A stretch of DNA of 64,000 nt from Paenirhizobium selenitireducens ATCC BAA-1503. GTDB lineage: Bacteria; Pseudomonadota; Alphaproteobacteria; Rhizobiales; Rhizobiaceae. The stretch's first letter is position 1. Every line of letters begins with the position of its first letter. The notes beneath the pieces were generated by a model, which was not told the origin of the DNA, did not search any database, and saw only the letters and a program-made list of their open reading frames with translations. The position numbers and the translations under genes were made by a program. Location: positions 150,257 through 214,256 of the forward strand of contig NZ_KI912495.1 in the NCBI RefSeq assembly GCF_000518785.1, in the 5' to 3' direction. Of the stretch, positions 28,027 to 37,799 are shown one piece after another.

Positions 28027-28962
28027 ATGGCACTTCGCATCATCTTCATGGGCACCCCAGAATTTTCCGTCGCCACGCTTGAGGCTTTGGCGGCGGCCGG
28101 CCACCAGATCGTCGCGGTCTATACCCAGCCGCCGCGTCCGGGCGGGCGGCGCGGGCTCGATCTGCAAAAGTCTCCCGTCCATCTCGCCGCCGAGCGGCTC
28201 GGTCTGCCGGTCCTGCATCCGCTGAATTTTCGCGAGGCGGAGGAGCGTGACCGCTTCCGTGCCTTCAACGCCGACGTGGCCGTCGTCGTCGCCTATGGCC
28301 TGCTGCTGCCGGAGGCGATCCTCACCGGCACACGGCTTGGCGCCTATAACGGGCATGCTTCGCTCCTGCCGCGCTGGCGGGGAGCGGCCCCGATCCAGCG
28401 CGCCATCATGGCCGGCGACGCAGAGACCGGCATGATGGTGATGAAGATGGACAAGGGGCTCGACACCGGCCCGGTGGCGCTCACCCGCACGATTGCGATC
28501 GGGCCGGACATGACCGCGGGCGAACTGCATGACCGCTTGAGCGTCATCGGCGCCGAAGGCATGGCCGAGGCCATGGCGGCGCTCGAGGCCGGCACGCTGG
28601 AGACCGTGCCGCAGCCCGAACAGGGCGTGCTCTATGCCGCCAAGATCGACAAGGCCGAGACGCGCATCGATTTTTCCCGTGACGCCGCGCAGGTGCACAA
28701 TCACATTCGCGGCCTGTCGCCCTTTCCCGGCGCGTGGTTCGAGCTGGAAGTGAACGGCAAGCCCGAGCGGATCAAGGTTCTCGGCTCGACCCTGGCCGAG
28801 GGCGAAGGCCGCCCCGGCGCGGTCCTTGATCAATCGCTGACCGTCGCCTGCGGACACGGCGCGGTGCGGCTGACCCGTCTGCAGAAGGCCGGAGGCAAAC
28901 CGCTCGATGCGGCTGATTTCCTGCGCGGAACGCCCGTTTCGCCCGGAACGGTTCTAAACTGA
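28027..28962 (+). CDS. fmt: Methionyl-tRNA formyltransferase
   Basis: 311 residues, the typical length. It begins [20 protein letters not shown] and carries the folate-site and active-site segment [20 protein letters not shown] with the catalytic Asn-His pair and DTGPVALTR. It formylates initiator Met-tRNA with 10-formyl-tetrahydrofolate. The ATG at 28027 is preceded by AAGGGGTGG; a GTG four codons earlier overlaps that site. Its stop TGA shares one base with the truA start, so translation is probably coupled. Confidence 0.97.
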   Translation: MALRIIFMGTPEFSVATLEALAAAGHQIVAVYTQPPRPGGRRGLDLQKSPVHLAAERLGLPVLHPLNFREAEERDRFRAFNADVAVVVAYGLLLPEAILTGTRLGAYNGHASLLPRWRGAAPIQRAIMAGDAETGMMVMKMDKGLDTGPVALTRTIAIGPDMTAGELHDRLSVIGAEGMAEAMAALEAGTLETVPQPEQGVLYAAKIDKAETRIDFSRDAAQVHNHIRGLSPFPGAWFELEVNGKPERIKVLGSTLAEGEGRPGAVLDQSLTVACGHGAVRLTRLQKAGGKPLDAADFLRGTPVSPGTVLN

Positions 28963-29723
28963 TGCCGCGTTTTCGCATGACCGTCGAATATGACGGTTCC
29001 CCCTATGTCGGCTGGCAGCGCCAGGACAACGGCCATTCGGTGCAGACTGCGCTCGAAAATGCAGTCCTCTCGCTAACCGGCGAAACCGTGTCGATCCGCG
29101 GTGCCGGTCGAACCGATTCCGGCGTGCATGCCAAGGGGCAGGTGGTCCATGTCGACCTGACGCGCGCCTGGATCCCCTACACGCTGCGCAACGCGCTGAA
29201 CGCCTATCTGGCATCGGCGGGCGAACGGGTCGCCGTGCTGGATGTCCGCGCGGTTGATGACAGTTTTGACGCGCGCTTCTCCGCCATCCGCCGGCATTAT
29301 CTCTATCGCATCATCACACGCCCCGCTCGCCTCGCGCTCGAGGCCGAGCGCGCCTGGTGGGTGTCGAAGCCGCTCGACCAGGAAGCGATGCACGCGGCCG
29401 CCCAGAGGCTCATCGGCCACCATGACTTCACCACGTTTCGCTCCATCCGCTGTCAGGCCAATAGCCCGATGCGGACGCTCGATCGGCTGGACGTGACGCG
29501 GCAGGGCGATCTGATCGAAATCCGCGCCACAGCGCAAAGCTTCCTGCACAACCAGATCCGCTCCTTCGCAGGAACGCTCAAGCGCGCCGGTGAAGGCAGG
29601 ATGACGCCTGACGACGTGCAGGCCGCACTCGAGGCGCGCGACCGCGCCGCCTGCGGTCCCGTGGCGCCGCCGGAAGGACTGTTCTTCCTCAAGGTGGACT
29701 ATCCGGGCGACGAACCCGCCTGA
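28962..29723 (+). CDS. truA: tRNA pseudouridine(38-40) synthase
   Basis: 253 residues. The catalytic aspartate lies in [20 protein letters not shown] (GRTDxGVHA motif), and the C-terminal [21 protein letters not shown] is also typical. TruA isomerises U38-U40 of the anticodon arm. Start overlaps the fmt stop by one base. The end of the gene is followed by the promoter region of arsC with no visible terminator. Confidence 0.97.
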   Translation: MPRFRMTVEYDGSPYVGWQRQDNGHSVQTALENAVLSLTGETVSIRGAGRTDSGVHAKGQVVHVDLTRAWIPYTLRNALNAYLASAGERVAVLDVRAVDDSFDARFSAIRRHYLYRIITRPARLALEAERAWWVSKPLDQEAMHAAAQRLIGHHDFTTFRSIRCQANSPMRTLDRLDVTRQGDLIEIRATAQSFLHNQIRSFAGTLKRAGEGRMTPDDVQAALEARDRAACGPVAPPEGLFFLKVDYPGDEPA

Positions 29724-29742
29724 GCGGCGTCACGCCGGACGC

Positions 29743-29771
29743 TTGTCAGGCGCTCGGAAATGACATATCCA
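29743..29771 (+). promoter_or_regulatory. Candidate promoter for arsC-arsH
   Basis: TTGTCA, 17 bases, then TATCCA. The -10 box overlaps the left edge of the palindrome at 29769-29796, and the predicted transcription start falls inside that palindrome. Confidence 0.45.
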
Positions 29772-29796
29772 TATTTCAAGAAATCTCGAAATATGG
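29769..29796. promoter_or_regulatory. 28-bp palindromic operator upstream of arsC
   Basis: Perfect 9-base arms CCATATTTC and GAAATATGG flank an inner AGA/TCT pair; only the two central bases and one inner pair break the symmetry. It covers the predicted start of transcription and ends eight bases before the GTG start of arsC, a classic repressor position. An ArsR-type arsenite-responsive repressor is the likely ligand, although no arsR gene lies beside the operon. Confidence 0.75.
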
Positions 29797-29804
29797 AGAA
29801 ACCC

Positions 29805-30218
29805 GTGACCGTCACCATCTACCACAACCCCGCCTGCGGCACGTCGCGCAACACGCTTGAAATGATCCGCCAGTCGGGCGAGCAGCCGGTGGTCATCGAA
29901 TATCTGAAGACCCCGCCGAGCCGCGAGCGGCTGGTCGAACTGATCGGCAAGATGGGCATCGCGCCGCGCGAACTGCTGCGCAAGAAGGGCACGCCCTACG
30001 AGGAACTCGGCCTCGATGATGCCGGCCTTTCCGACGAACAACTGATCGATGCGATGATGGCGCATCCGATCCTCATCAACCGCCCGATCGTCGAGACGGA
30101 GAAGGGCACGCGCCTGTGCCGTCCCTCCGAAGCTGTGCTGGACATCCTGGAAAACCCCGTCGACACCTACACCAAGGAGGACGGCGAAGTCGTCAGGACG
30201 GGCGGTGCCGTGGAATGA
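29805..30218 (+). CDS. arsC: Arsenate reductase, glutaredoxin-coupled ArsC
   Basis: 137 residues from a GTG at 29805, chosen because GGAG lies six bases upstream and the protein then begins with the family start ([20 protein letters not shown]). The upstream ATGs at 29760 and 29793 lie before or within the operator palindrome and have no ribosome-binding site. The catalytic cysteine is C11. The second half has the arginine-rich region [20 protein letters not shown] that binds arsenate. The enzyme reduces arsenate to arsenite with glutathione and glutaredoxin. The stop overlaps the arsH start (ATGA). Confidence 0.92.
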   Translation: MTVTIYHNPACGTSRNTLEMIRQSGEQPVVIEYLKTPPSRERLVELIGKMGIAPRELLRKKGTPYEELGLDDAGLSDEQLIDAMMAHPILINRPIVETEKGTRLCRPSEAVLDILENPVDTYTKEDGEVVRTGGAVE

Positions 30219-30937
30219 GCATCGAGGATACCGATACGCCGAACATCGACGACAGCCAGTTTCGTGCCGTCGACGAGGCACGCTTGTTCCTACCGGAGCG
30301 CATGACCCATCCGCCGCGCATCCTGATGCTCTACGGCTCGCTGCGAGAGCGCTCCTATTCGCGGCTGCTGACGGAAGAGGCGGCCCGCATCCTGCGCCGC
30401 TACGGCGCCGAAGTCCGCATCTTCGATCCGCACGGCCTGCCGCTCGCCGACGAGGTCGAGGCGTCGCATCCCAAGGTGCAGGAACTGCGCGATCTGTCCC
30501 TCTGGTCCGAGGGACAGGTCTGGTGCTCGCCCGAGCGTCACGGCGCCATGTCGGGGGCGATGAAGACTCAGATCGACTGGCTGCCGCTGTCCATGGGGGC
30601 GATCCGCCCGACGCAGGGCCGGACGCTGGCGCTCATGCAGGTTTGCGGCGGATCGCAGAGCTTCAATTCGCTCAATCAGATGCGCGTGCTCGGCCGCTGG
30701 ATGCGCATGGTCACCATCCCGAACCAGTCGTCGGTGCCCAAGGCCTTCAGCGAATTCGACGACGCGGGACGGATGAAGCCGTCCTCCTATTACGAGCGCG
30801 TCGTCGACGTGATGGAGGAGCTGGTCAAGTTCACGCTGCTGGTGCGCGAGCGCTCCGACTATCTGGTCGAGCGCTATTCGGAGCGGGTCGAGACCGCGGC
30901 CGAATTGTCGAAGCGGGTCAACCAGCGCTCGATCTGA
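30215..30937 (+). CDS. arsH: ArsH, NADPH-dependent FMN reductase / organoarsenical oxidase
   Basis: 240 residues from the ATG overlapping the arsC stop. The flavodoxin-like FMN site appears as [21 protein letters not shown], and [23 protein letters not shown] is the ArsH signature. ArsH oxidises trivalent organoarsenicals and protects against methylarsenite; it also reduces quinones and azo dyes. Co-transcription with arsC from the palindrome-controlled promoter is likely. No arsenite efflux gene (arsB or acr3) is seen next to them, which is unusual for a complete resistance operon. Confidence 0.93.
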   Translation: MSIEDTDTPNIDDSQFRAVDEARLFLPERMTHPPRILMLYGSLRERSYSRLLTEEAARILRRYGAEVRIFDPHGLPLADEVEASHPKVQELRDLSLWSEGQVWCSPERHGAMSGAMKTQIDWLPLSMGAIRPTQGRTLALMQVCGGSQSFNSLNQMRVLGRWMRMVTIPNQSSVPKAFSEFDDAGRMKPSSYYERVVDVMEELVKFTLLVRERSDYLVERYSERVETAAELSKRVNQRSI

Positions 30938-30943
30938 GTCTTT

Positions 30944-31540
30944 TCAGCCCGGATAGATGTCGAGATAGCGCTCCAGCAATTCCGAGAGGATCATCGTCGG
31001 CACCAGCAGCACCATTGTGACCGTCGCGATGGTCAGCACATGCTCGCCGAGCAGCATGCGGAAGATGCGGAAGAGTGTGATCACCAGTGCCAGCGCCATC
31101 AGGTAGGACAGGATGACGGCGAGCCCGGTGAGGCTCGGCAGCAGCATCATGATCAGCAGGAGCACGCCATATCCATAGGCCACCGGCAGCGTCAGCCAGT
31201 TGGAGATGGCCACGATCGACAGGAATTTGTCGCCGATGCCGACGAGCCAGCTGAGCAGGCCGACCAGCACTAGCGGCACGATCCAGTTGGCGACTTCGAC
31301 CAGCGCGAGCCGGAAGAAGAACAGCGCCCCGACGTCCGCCCCCTCGGGCAGGGTCTGCAGATAGATGCTCCGCCACCACAGGAAGGTGAGCAGCGTGGTC
31401 GGCAGGACGAAGAATGCCGCCCAGAACGATCGCAAGGCGCCGCGGTCGGAGAAATCGAGATGGGAAAAGCCTTTCGGGTTCTGCTGGAACAGCAGCCACA
31501 GGCCGGTCAGGTAGAATTCGACCTCCTTAAGCGTTGGCAT
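30944..31540 (-). CDS. Integral membrane protein of unknown function
   Basis: 198 residues with about five hydrophobic segments ([85 protein letters not shown]). The short basic/amphipathic start ([18 protein letters not shown]) and the general pattern resemble small Yip1-like or DUF-type membrane proteins of Rhizobiaceae, but I do not recognise a functional family. It starts inside the dapE stop region (14-base overlap) on the same strand, so it is co-transcribed with dapE. It converges with arsH with six bases between stops. Confidence 0.75.
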   Translation of the reverse strand: MPTLKEVEFYLTGLWLLFQQNPKGFSHLDFSDRGALRSFWAAFFVLPTTLLTFLWWRSIYLQTLPEGADVGALFFFRLALVEVANWIVPLVLVGLLSWLVGIGDKFLSIVAISNWLTLPVAYGYGVLLLIMMLLPSLTGLAVILSYLMALALVITLFRIFRMLLGEHVLTIATVTMVLLVPTMILSELLERYLDIYPG

Positions 31541-32720
31541 TCGCGAACCACTGCTCGATGAAGGTCTTGTAGATCCGGGTCAGCGTTTCCAGGTCTTCGA
31601 CCGCGACGCGTTCGTCGACCATGTGCATGGTCTGGCCCACCAGCCCGAATTCCACCACCGGGCAATAGTCCTTGATGAAGCGCGCGTCCGAAGTGCCGCC
31701 TGTCGTCGACAGTTGCGGCGTCGAGCCGGTCACGGTCTCGATCGCGCCGGACAGGGATGCGATCAGCGCGTTGTTGCGCGTCAGGAAGACGTGGCTCGGA
31801 CGCTCCGACCAGACGATCTCGTAAGCGACCGGATCGCGGCCCGGACGCAGATGGTTCTCCGCCGCCGCCTCGTCGAGCCGGCGCAGGATCTCGGCCTGGA
31901 CGCTCTCCGCCGTCCACACATCGTTGAAGCGGATGTTGAACTTGAAGCTGGTCGAGGCGGGAATGACGTTGGTCGCCGGATTGCCGACATCGATCGAGGT
32001 GACCTCGAGATTGGACGGCTGGAAATTGTCGGTGCCATGATCGAAGGGCGGATGCATCAGCGCATCGGCCAGGCGCACCGCGCCACGCACCGGATTGTCG
32101 GCGAGATGCGGATAGGCCGCATGCCCCTGCACGCCGCGCACGGTGACCGTCGCCGAGATCGAGCCGCGCCGGCCGATCTTGATCATGTCGCCAAGCTGGT
32201 CGGGATTGGTCGGCTCGCCGACCAGGCAGGCGTCCCAGTGTTCGCCCTTGTCCTTGGCCCATTCGAGCAGCTTGACCGTGCCGTTGACGGCCGGGCCTTC
32301 CTCGTCGCCGGTGATGAGCAGCGACACCGAACCCTTCGGCGGACCCTTCTCCTCGACCAGTCTTGCGAGTGCCGTGACGAAACAGGCGATGCCGCCCTTC
32401 ATGTCGACGGCGCCGCGCCCGTAGAGCATGCCGTCGGCGATCTCTGCAGCAAAGGGCGGGTGGCTCCAGTCGGCCTCGTTGCCGACCGGCACGACATCGG
32501 TATGGCCGGCAAACATCAGATGCGGGCCTTCGCTGCCGAGCCGCGCATAGAGGTTTTCGATGTCGGGCGTGCCCGGCTCGCTGGCCGTCATGCGCTCCAC
32601 CTTGAAGCCGAGCGGCTCGACGAGGGCCTGTAATGTCGTGAGCGCGCCGCCCTCGGCGGGGGTCACAGACGGGCAGCGGATGAGGGCCTGGAGGACTTCG
32701 GCGGGATTGGTGCTGTTCAT
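31527..32720 (-). CDS. dapE: Succinyl-diaminopimelate desuccinylase
   Basis: 397 residues, M20-family zinc enzyme. Metal-site motifs are visible: [27 protein letters not shown] and [13 protein letters not shown], and the C-terminal [14 protein letters not shown] carries the last histidine ligand. It removes succinate to give LL-diaminopimelate for lysine and peptidoglycan. dapD, the preceding step, is encoded 0.5 kb upstream on the same strand with a DUF805 gene between. The downstream membrane protein gene overlaps its stop. Confidence 0.96.
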   Translation of the reverse strand: MNSTNPAEVLQALIRCPSVTPAEGGALTTLQALVEPLGFKVERMTASEPGTPDIENLYARLGSEGPHLMFAGHTDVVPVGNEADWSHPPFAAEIADGMLYGRGAVDMKGGIACFVTALARLVEEKGPPKGSVSLLITGDEEGPAVNGTVKLLEWAKDKGEHWDACLVGEPTNPDQLGDMIKIGRRGSISATVTVRGVQGHAAYPHLADNPVRGAVRLADALMHPPFDHGTDNFQPSNLEVTSIDVGNPATNVIPASTSFKFNIRFNDVWTAESVQAEILRRLDEAAAENHLRPGRDPVAYEIVWSERPSHVFLTRNNALIASLSGAIETVTGSTPQLSTTGGTSDARFIKDYCPVVEFGLVGQTMHMVDERVAVEDLETLTRIYKTFIEQWFANANA

Positions 32721-32827
32721 GATCTCTGGGCGCTGTCGAGGTCCGGCAGCGTGGCTGCCGCGACCGTCTGGGAGGTTGAGTGAGGTTTAGCCGATCGGCC
32801 GGCGCCTGTCACGAGCCAAGGGCCGGC

Positions 32828-33211
32828 TCAGCTTTTCGGCCAGTCCGGTGCCGGGCCATAGGCGTTCGGTCCTGACGCCGAGGGCCACAGACAGAGCACG
32901 AAGAGCATGACGAAGGACACGGCGGGCACGAACAGCACGAAGACGAGGATCCCCGGCAGGCCCATGTCGTGCAGCCGTTTGACGCTCATCATCACCGTCG
33001 AGGCGACGGAGACCGTCACGCCGGCAAAGAACAGCAGGCTGAACAGCCGGAACAGATCCTCGTCCTCCTGGTGGAGGGCGAGGGAGGCGACGGCGTAGCA
33101 GTTGAGCGTCATCCAGAACAGCCAGCCGAGGATGAACACCTGCCGTCCGGCGCGGCCCGACGGGCTGAAGAACAGCCAGGCGACGGTCGGCCGACGGGCC
33201 GGCGTCTGCAT
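32828..33211 (-). CDS. DUF805 family membrane protein
   Basis: 127 residues. The start WLFFSPSGRAGRQVFILGWLFWMT is the DUF805 signature (F-x-G-R-x-x-R), followed by three or four hydrophobic helices (LFRLFSLLFFAGVTVSVAS, MGLPGILVFVLFVPAVSFVMLFVLCLWP) with the conserved KRLHDMGLPG between them. Function unknown; family members are small inner-membrane proteins. It lies between dapD (5 bases away) and dapE on the same strand, an arrangement seen in other Rhizobiaceae, so it is probably part of the dap operon. Confidence 0.85.
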   Translation of the reverse strand: MQTPARRPTVAWLFFSPSGRAGRQVFILGWLFWMTLNCYAVASLALHQEDEDLFRLFSLLFFAGVTVSVASTVMMSVKRLHDMGLPGILVFVLFVPAVSFVMLFVLCLWPSASGPNAYGPAPDWPKS

Positions 33212-33216
33212 CGGCC

Positions 33217-34074
33217 TCAGTCCCGCAGAAGCTCGTTGATGCCAGTCTTCGAGCGGGTCTGCGCGTCGACGCGCTTGACGATCACGGCGCAGTAGAGGTT
33301 CGGCGCCGGCTGGCCGTTGGCCATGGTCTTGTCGGAGGCCAGCGAGCCGGCGACGACGACGGAATAGGGCGGCACTTCGCCATAGGAGATCTCGCCGGTG
33401 GCGCGGTCGACGATCTTGGTCGACTTGCCGATGAACACGCCCATGCCGAGCACCGAGCCCTCGCGGACGATGCAGCCCTCGACGACTTCAGAACGCGCGC
33501 CGATGAAGCAGTTGTCCTCGATGATGGTCGGGCCGGCCTGCATCGGTTCCAGAACGCCGCCGATGCCGACGCCGCCGGACAGATGCACATGCGCGCCGAT
33601 CTGGGCGCAGGAGCCGACGGTCGCCCAGGTATCGACCATGGTGCCCTCGCCGACATAGGCGCCGAGATTGACGAAGGATGGCATCAGGATGGCATTGGGC
33701 GCGATATAGGCCGAGCGGCGCACGACGGCGTTCGGCACGGCGCGGAAGCCGGCGCGCTCGAATTCATTGGTGCTCCAGCCTTCGAACTTGGAGGGCACCT
33801 TGTCCCACCAGGTCGAGCCGCCGGGGCCGCCGCTCACCACTTCCATGGCGTTCAGGCGGAAGGAAAGAAGCACGGCCTTTTTCAGCCACTGATGAACCGT
33901 CCAGTTGCCGTCCTCGCCGCGTGTGGCGACGCGCACCTTGCCGCTGTCGAGCAGGTTGAGGGAGGTTTCAACGGCATCGCGGATCTCGCCGCGGGTCGAG
34001 GTGCTGACCGTGTCGCGATTGTCGAATGCCGCTTCGATGACGTGTTCGAGGGCGTTGAGATCCGTGGCGTTCAT
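33217..34074 (-). CDS. dapD: Tetrahydrodipicolinate N-succinyltransferase
   Basis: 285 residues, hexapeptide-repeat transferase. The left-handed beta helix is visible from about residue 120 to 220 ([52 protein letters not shown]). It uses succinyl-CoA to make N-succinyl-2-amino-6-oxopimelate in lysine/diaminopimelate synthesis. First gene of the dapD-DUF805-dapE-membrane protein unit. It diverges from the LOG-family gene with about 150 bases between the starts. Confidence 0.96.
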   Translation of the reverse strand: MNATDLNALEHVIEAAFDNRDTVSTSTRGEIRDAVETSLNLLDSGKVRVATRGEDGNWTVHQWLKKAVLLSFRLNAMEVVSGGPGGSTWWDKVPSKFEGWSTNEFERAGFRAVPNAVVRRSAYIAPNAILMPSFVNLGAYVGEGTMVDTWATVGSCAQIGAHVHLSGGVGIGGVLEPMQAGPTIIEDNCFIGARSEVVEGCIVREGSVLGMGVFIGKSTKIVDRATGEISYGEVPPYSVVVAGSLASDKTMANGQPAPNLYCAVIVKRVDAQTRSKTGINELLRD

Positions 34075-34228
34075 CTGAATTCCTTAAACTTCGTTGTCTA
34101 TCGTTGAACCGGACGATACCCGCATTCGCAATCGGGAACTGACCCTTGCTCTAGCGCATTCGCCCGGGGTTGAAAACAGCCGCCGGCGCATTCGGCGTCT
34201 CCGATCGCGACAAAGAAAGGCATGAAAA

Positions 34229-35089
34229 ATGGCAAAACCCTCCAATGGCCGGGAACGGAGCAAGGACGGATCGTGGGCCGCGCTGAAGGACAGCCAGACC
34301 GACCGCAGACGCGCCGCGGAGGTGCCCCGCACGCCGCAGTCTGAATCCCCGTCCTACCGGCTCGCCTATGTCGACGATGATTTCATGATGCGCGAAGAAC
34401 TGCGCCCGGTGCGGCTGCAGCTCGAATTGCTGAAGGTCGAGATGATCCTCGCCGAGCGCGGCATCAAGTCGACGGTGGTCATGTTCGGCGGCGCGCGCAT
34501 TCCCGAGCCCGGCAAGGATGCCTGGGCGGCGCGCAACGAGACCCAGCGCGCCAGCCTGACGGCGGCATCGGTCTACTACGAGGAGGCGCGCAAGTTCGCC
34601 CGCCTGTGCGCCGGCTATGCGGCCCAGTTTAACCACCATGAATATGTCGTGACGACGGGCGGCGGACCGGGTGTCATGGAGGCGGGCAATCGGGGCGCCG
34701 CGGAAATGGGGGCCCCGACCATCGGGCTCAACATCGTTCTGCCGCACGAACAGGCGCCGAACCCCTATGTAACGCCGGAGCTCAGCTTCAACTTCCACTA
34801 TTTCGCCATCCGCAAGATGCACTTCCTGATGCGCGCCAAGGCGATCGTCATCTTTCCCGGCGGTTTCGGCACGCTGGACGAATTTTTCGAAGCGCTGACG
34901 CTCATCCAGACGAAGCGCATGGCGCCGATCCCGCTCATCCTGTTCGGCGAGGCGTTCTGGCGAGGCATCGTCAATTTCGAGGCGCTGGCCGAATTCGGCA
35001 CCATCGCACCCGACGATCTGAAATTGTTGAACTTTGTCGAGACCGCCGACGCGGCCTGGCAGATCATCGCCGACCACTACGAACACTGA
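34229..35089 (+). CDS. LOG family protein (TIGR00730-like)
   Basis: 286 residues. The Rossmann-like core carries VVTTGGGPGVMEAGNRGAAE and the family signature PGGFGTLDEFFEALTL, where the glutamate is catalytic. Such proteins are nucleotide 5'-monophosphate phosphoribohydrolases; short ones make cytokinins, and longer bacterial ones like this, with about 95 extra N-terminal residues, are related to PpnN-type nucleosidases. They were formerly annotated as lysine decarboxylases, which is wrong for this motif. Faces dapD; a strong terminator follows. Confidence 0.88.
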   Translation: MAKPSNGRERSKDGSWAALKDSQTDRRRAAEVPRTPQSESPSYRLAYVDDDFMMREELRPVRLQLELLKVEMILAERGIKSTVVMFGGARIPEPGKDAWAARNETQRASLTAASVYYEEARKFARLCAGYAAQFNHHEYVVTTGGGPGVMEAGNRGAAEMGAPTIGLNIVLPHEQAPNPYVTPELSFNFHYFAIRKMHFLMRAKAIVIFPGGFGTLDEFFEALTLIQTKRMAPIPLILFGEAFWRGIVNFEALAEFGTIAPDDLKLLNFVETADAAWQIIADHYEH

Positions 35090-35109
35090 AAAAGCAGTCT
35101 GGACGAGGA

Positions 35110-35142
35110 AAGGCCCGCGAGCATGCTCGCGGGCCTTCTTTT
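35110..35142. terminator. Bidirectional terminator between the LOG and EF-hand genes
   Basis: A perfect 28-base palindrome (arms AAGGCCCGCGAGC and GCTCGCGGGCCTT) is followed by CTTTT on the plus strand and preceded by A residues, so it can stop transcription from both convergent genes. Confidence 0.9.
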
Positions 35143-35160
35143 GTTGCTTGCAGGTGGCGC

Positions 35161-35970
35161 TTACTGCATCCAGAAGCCGCGCTTCGGGAAGTCGTCCACG
35201 GTGATGGCACCATCCTTGTCGGTGTCCATCTGCGTGAACATCTTGTCGGCCACTGCTGCGGCCTCGTCCTTGCTGATCTGGCCGTTCTCGTCGGTGTCGG
35301 CCATGCCCATCATGCCGCGCGGACCCATTGCGCCCATGCGGTCGCCCATCGGCCCGCCACGTTCCATGCCGGGGCCGCGGTTGCCGTCGCGCATGCCGTG
35401 ATGTCTGCCGTGGCGCTGGTCGTCGTCATCGCCCCAGCCATGGCCCTTGCCCTGGCGCGGACCGTCGCAATCGTCCCCACCGGGACCGCGGTCGCCGTCA
35501 GGACCCCAACCGAACTGGTTGCCCATTCCATCGCGCGGCTGCTGACCGTTCATCGGGCCGGTGCCGTCCTGGGGACCCTGTCCCTGGCCTGCGCCCTGAC
35601 CTTGTCCCTGACCCTGGCCGGCGGCGGGACCATTACCCTGAGCCTGGCCGTCCGGGGCCGGCGCATTGGCCTGCATTTCCGCCTGGCGGGCGGCGCGCAT
35701 GGCCTCGCGGTGCTTGCGGAACTCGCCGGGGATCAGCACGCCGTCATTGTCGGCATCGATGGTGGCGAACATCTTGTCCCTGGCGGTCGTGGACTCTTCC
35801 TTGGAAATCTTGCCGTCCTTGTTGGTGTCGAATTCCTGCAGCATGCGGACGAACATGCCTTCGCCGCCCGGACCGCGGCCCATATCCTGGCGGGCGAGAA
35901 CGACCGAAGCCGAGGTGCCGATCAGGAGGCTGCCGATGATCGCTGCGAGGGTGAGTGTCTTGCCGGTCAT
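35161..35970 (-). CDS. Secreted EF-hand protein with a Gly/Gln-rich middle
   Basis: 269 residues. A signal peptide (LAAIIGSLLIGTSASVVLA) is followed by two EF-hand loops near residues 48-59 (DTNKDGKISKEE) and 72-83 (DADNDGVLIPGE). A low-complexity linker follows that is rich in Gly and Gln (alternating GQ repeats) and then in Gly, Asp, His and Arg. Two more EF loops near the C-terminus read DTDENGQISKDE and DTDKDGAITVDD. All four loops keep Asp at position 1 and an acidic residue at position 12, so calcium binding is likely. Periplasmic or surface location is inferred. Partner and role are unknown. Confidence 0.85.
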   Translation of the reverse strand: MTGKTLTLAAIIGSLLIGTSASVVLARQDMGRGPGGEGMFVRMLQEFDTNKDGKISKEESTTARDKMFATIDADNDGVLIPGEFRKHREAMRAARQAEMQANAPAPDGQAQGNGPAAGQGQGQGQGAGQGQGPQDGTGPMNGQQPRDGMGNQFGWGPDGDRGPGGDDCDGPRQGKGHGWGDDDDQRHGRHHGMRDGNRGPGMERGGPMGDRMGAMGPRGMMGMADTDENGQISKDEAAAVADKMFTQMDTDKDGAITVDDFPKRGFWMQ

Positions 35971-36081
35971 GGGAAAGTTCCTTTCATCATCTGGTGATGA
36001 GAGGAAGATAGGGCGGCCGAATGCAAGAACCTACTTAAACATCGGTAAGCTGGGTGAAGCTTTGGTAATGATTGAGATCCG

Positions 36082-36801
36082 TCAAGCCGAGGCGTCGATG
36101 AGACGACCAAGGAAGCCGGCGAGGTCGTCGGTGACGAAGTCGATGCTTGCCGGATCGGTGTTGTCGGCCAGCTCCCAGCTTTCCAGCACGACATCGCCGA
36201 GATTGCGCGGCACGAGCAGCACCGTCTTCATGCCCAGCGCCTTCGGCACCGCCAGATTGCGCGGCAGGTCCTCGAACATGGCGGCATGGCGCGTATCGAT
36301 GCGGTTCAGGCTGGTGAACTTGTCGTATGTGCTGCCGGCGGGTTTCGGCTGATAGCCGGCCGCGACGATATCGAAGATGTCGTCGAAATGGTCGAGAATG
36401 CCAAGCGCCCGCGCGGCATCCTGCGCATGGGCGACCGTGCCGTTGGTGAAGATGAACTTGCGGCCCGGCAGCGCCTTGATCGCCGCGCCGAGCGTCTCGT
36501 CGGGCAGCAGCGCCGAATAGTCGATCGCATGGGCCTTTTCGAGGAAGTCGTTCGGATCGACGCCGTGATGCTGCATCAGGCCGGCCAGCGTCGTGCCGTG
36601 GTCGTGGTAGTATTTCTTCTGCAGCGCCTTTGCCTCGACCGGATCCATCTGCAGCAACTGCGCCACGTAAGCCGTCATGTTGCGGTCGATCTGCGCGAAC
36701 AGATTGATGTGATGCGGGTAGAGCGTGTTGTCGAGGTCGAACACCCAGTCGCGGACATGGGCGAAGTCGTCTTTGTGCGGAAGAAGGGCTTTGTCGGTCA
36801 T
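36082..36801 (-). CDS. HAD-family pyrimidine 5'-nucleotidase
   Basis: 239 residues. The HAD motif 1 is VFDLDNTLYP, motif 2 is FIFTNGTVAH, and the later KALGMKTVLLVPRN and FVTDDLAGFLG carry the loop IV region. The DxDxT/NTLYP signature followed by a small helical cap is that of the SSM1/pyrimidine 5'-nucleotidase group. It hydrolyses nucleoside or other small phosphates in the cytoplasm. The ATG at 36801 lacks a strong ribosome-binding site, but the conserved DDFAHVRDWVFDLDNTLY begins at residue 10. The frame is open far upstream into the neighbouring gene, which is not meaningful. No operon partner. Confidence 0.87.
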   Translation of the reverse strand: MTDKALLPHKDDFAHVRDWVFDLDNTLYPHHINLFAQIDRNMTAYVAQLLQMDPVEAKALQKKYYHDHGTTLAGLMQHHGVDPNDFLEKAHAIDYSALLPDETLGAAIKALPGRKFIFTNGTVAHAQDAARALGILDHFDDIFDIVAAGYQPKPAGSTYDKFTSLNRIDTRHAAMFEDLPRNLAVPKALGMKTVLLVPRNLGDVVLESWELADNTDPASIDFVTDDLAGFLGRLIDASA

Positions 36802-36947
36802 GCTGGCGTTATGACAGGACCGTCGGATTTGGCAAGCCGATCTGCGTCGGCCGGCGGCCCGAAGACGCCCGCATTTCCCCGAGACGAAAATCCCCCCGCG
36901 GCGCCGGCCGCGAGGGGATCGTGTGTCGAACGGGCGGCTGGCCCCGA

Positions 36948-37718
36948 TCACTTCATCTCGTAGATGTCGATCGGGAAGTACTTCTTGTTGATCTCGGCAT
37001 ATTTGCCGTTGGCGCGGATGGCGTCGATCGCCGCGTTCAGCTTGGCGAGCAGGTCGGTGTCTTCCTTGCGCACCGCAATGCCGGCGCCCTGGCCGATGAA
37101 CTTCGGATCGGCGATCGGTGCGCCGACGAGTTCGCAGCACTTGGCGCCGTCGCCCTTCGACAGCCAGTCCATCATCGGCAGCATGTCGCCGATCTGGACG
37201 TCGAGGCGGCCGTTGATCATGTCCATGTTGACCTCGTCCTGGGTCGGATAGAGCTTGATGTCGAGGTCGGGGTAGGTGGCGGTGGCGAACTCGGCCTGGG
37301 TCGTGCCGGACTGCGCGCCGATCACCTTGCCCTTCAGGCCCTCGTTGGAGAAGTCGGTGATGTTGGCGCCCTTCTGGGCGATGTGGGTCATCGGCGCCTT
37401 GTAGTAGGACTTGGTGAAGGCGACCTTCTCGGCCCGTTCCGGCGTGATGAACATCGAGGCGATCATGAAATCGAACTTCTTCGCCTGCAGCGCCGGGATG
37501 ATTCCGTCCCAGTCCTGGGTCACGACCTCGCATTCGACCTTCATCTCGGCGCACAGCGCCATGCCGATCTCGACGTCGAAGCCGCCGACCTTGCCGTCCG
37601 AGGCGACGAAGTTGAAGGGCGGATAGGCGCCCTCGGTGCCGATGATCAGCTTGTCGGCAGCCTGGGCGGAAAGCGCCGTCAGGGCCGTAAAGGCCAGAGC
37701 CAGAATGGTTTTCTTCAT
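36948..37718 (-). CDS. Periplasmic amino-acid-binding protein (ABC transporter, family 3)
   Basis: 256 residues with a clear signal peptide (MKKTILALAFTALTALSAQA) and the two-lobed fold of family 3 binding proteins: LIIGTEGAYPPFNFVASDGKV, then GFDVEIGMALCAEMKVECEVV and IASMFITPERAEKVAFT. It resembles lysine/arginine/ornithine or opine binding proteins, but the ligand cannot be read directly. No permease or ATPase gene is adjacent, so it must share components encoded elsewhere. A LysR regulator is divergent, with about 140 bases between. Confidence 0.88.
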   Translation of the reverse strand: MKKTILALAFTALTALSAQAADKLIIGTEGAYPPFNFVASDGKVGGFDVEIGMALCAEMKVECEVVTQDWDGIIPALQAKKFDFMIASMFITPERAEKVAFTKSYYKAPMTHIAQKGANITDFSNEGLKGKVIGAQSGTTQAEFATATYPDLDIKLYPTQDEVNMDMINGRLDVQIGDMLPMMDWLSKGDGAKCCELVGAPIADPKFIGQGAGIAVRKEDTDLLAKLNAAIDAIRANGKYAEINKKYFPIDIYEMK

Positions 37719-37799
37719 GATCGTTCCCCTTGTTGTGACGCCTTTCGCGGCGCCTTGCCGGCCAGTCTATGCAGCGCCAGGGCATCAGCGAAATAGATA

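Noticed and set aside
29760-29804. An ATG start giving a longer ArsC
   Set aside because: It lies upstream of the operator palindrome and predicted transcription start, without a ribosome-binding site; the GTG at 29805 has GGAG six bases upstream.
34229-35089. Lysine decarboxylase annotation
   Set aside because: The PGGFGTLDE motif is that of LOG-type nucleotide phosphoribohydrolases, not of PLP-dependent decarboxylases.
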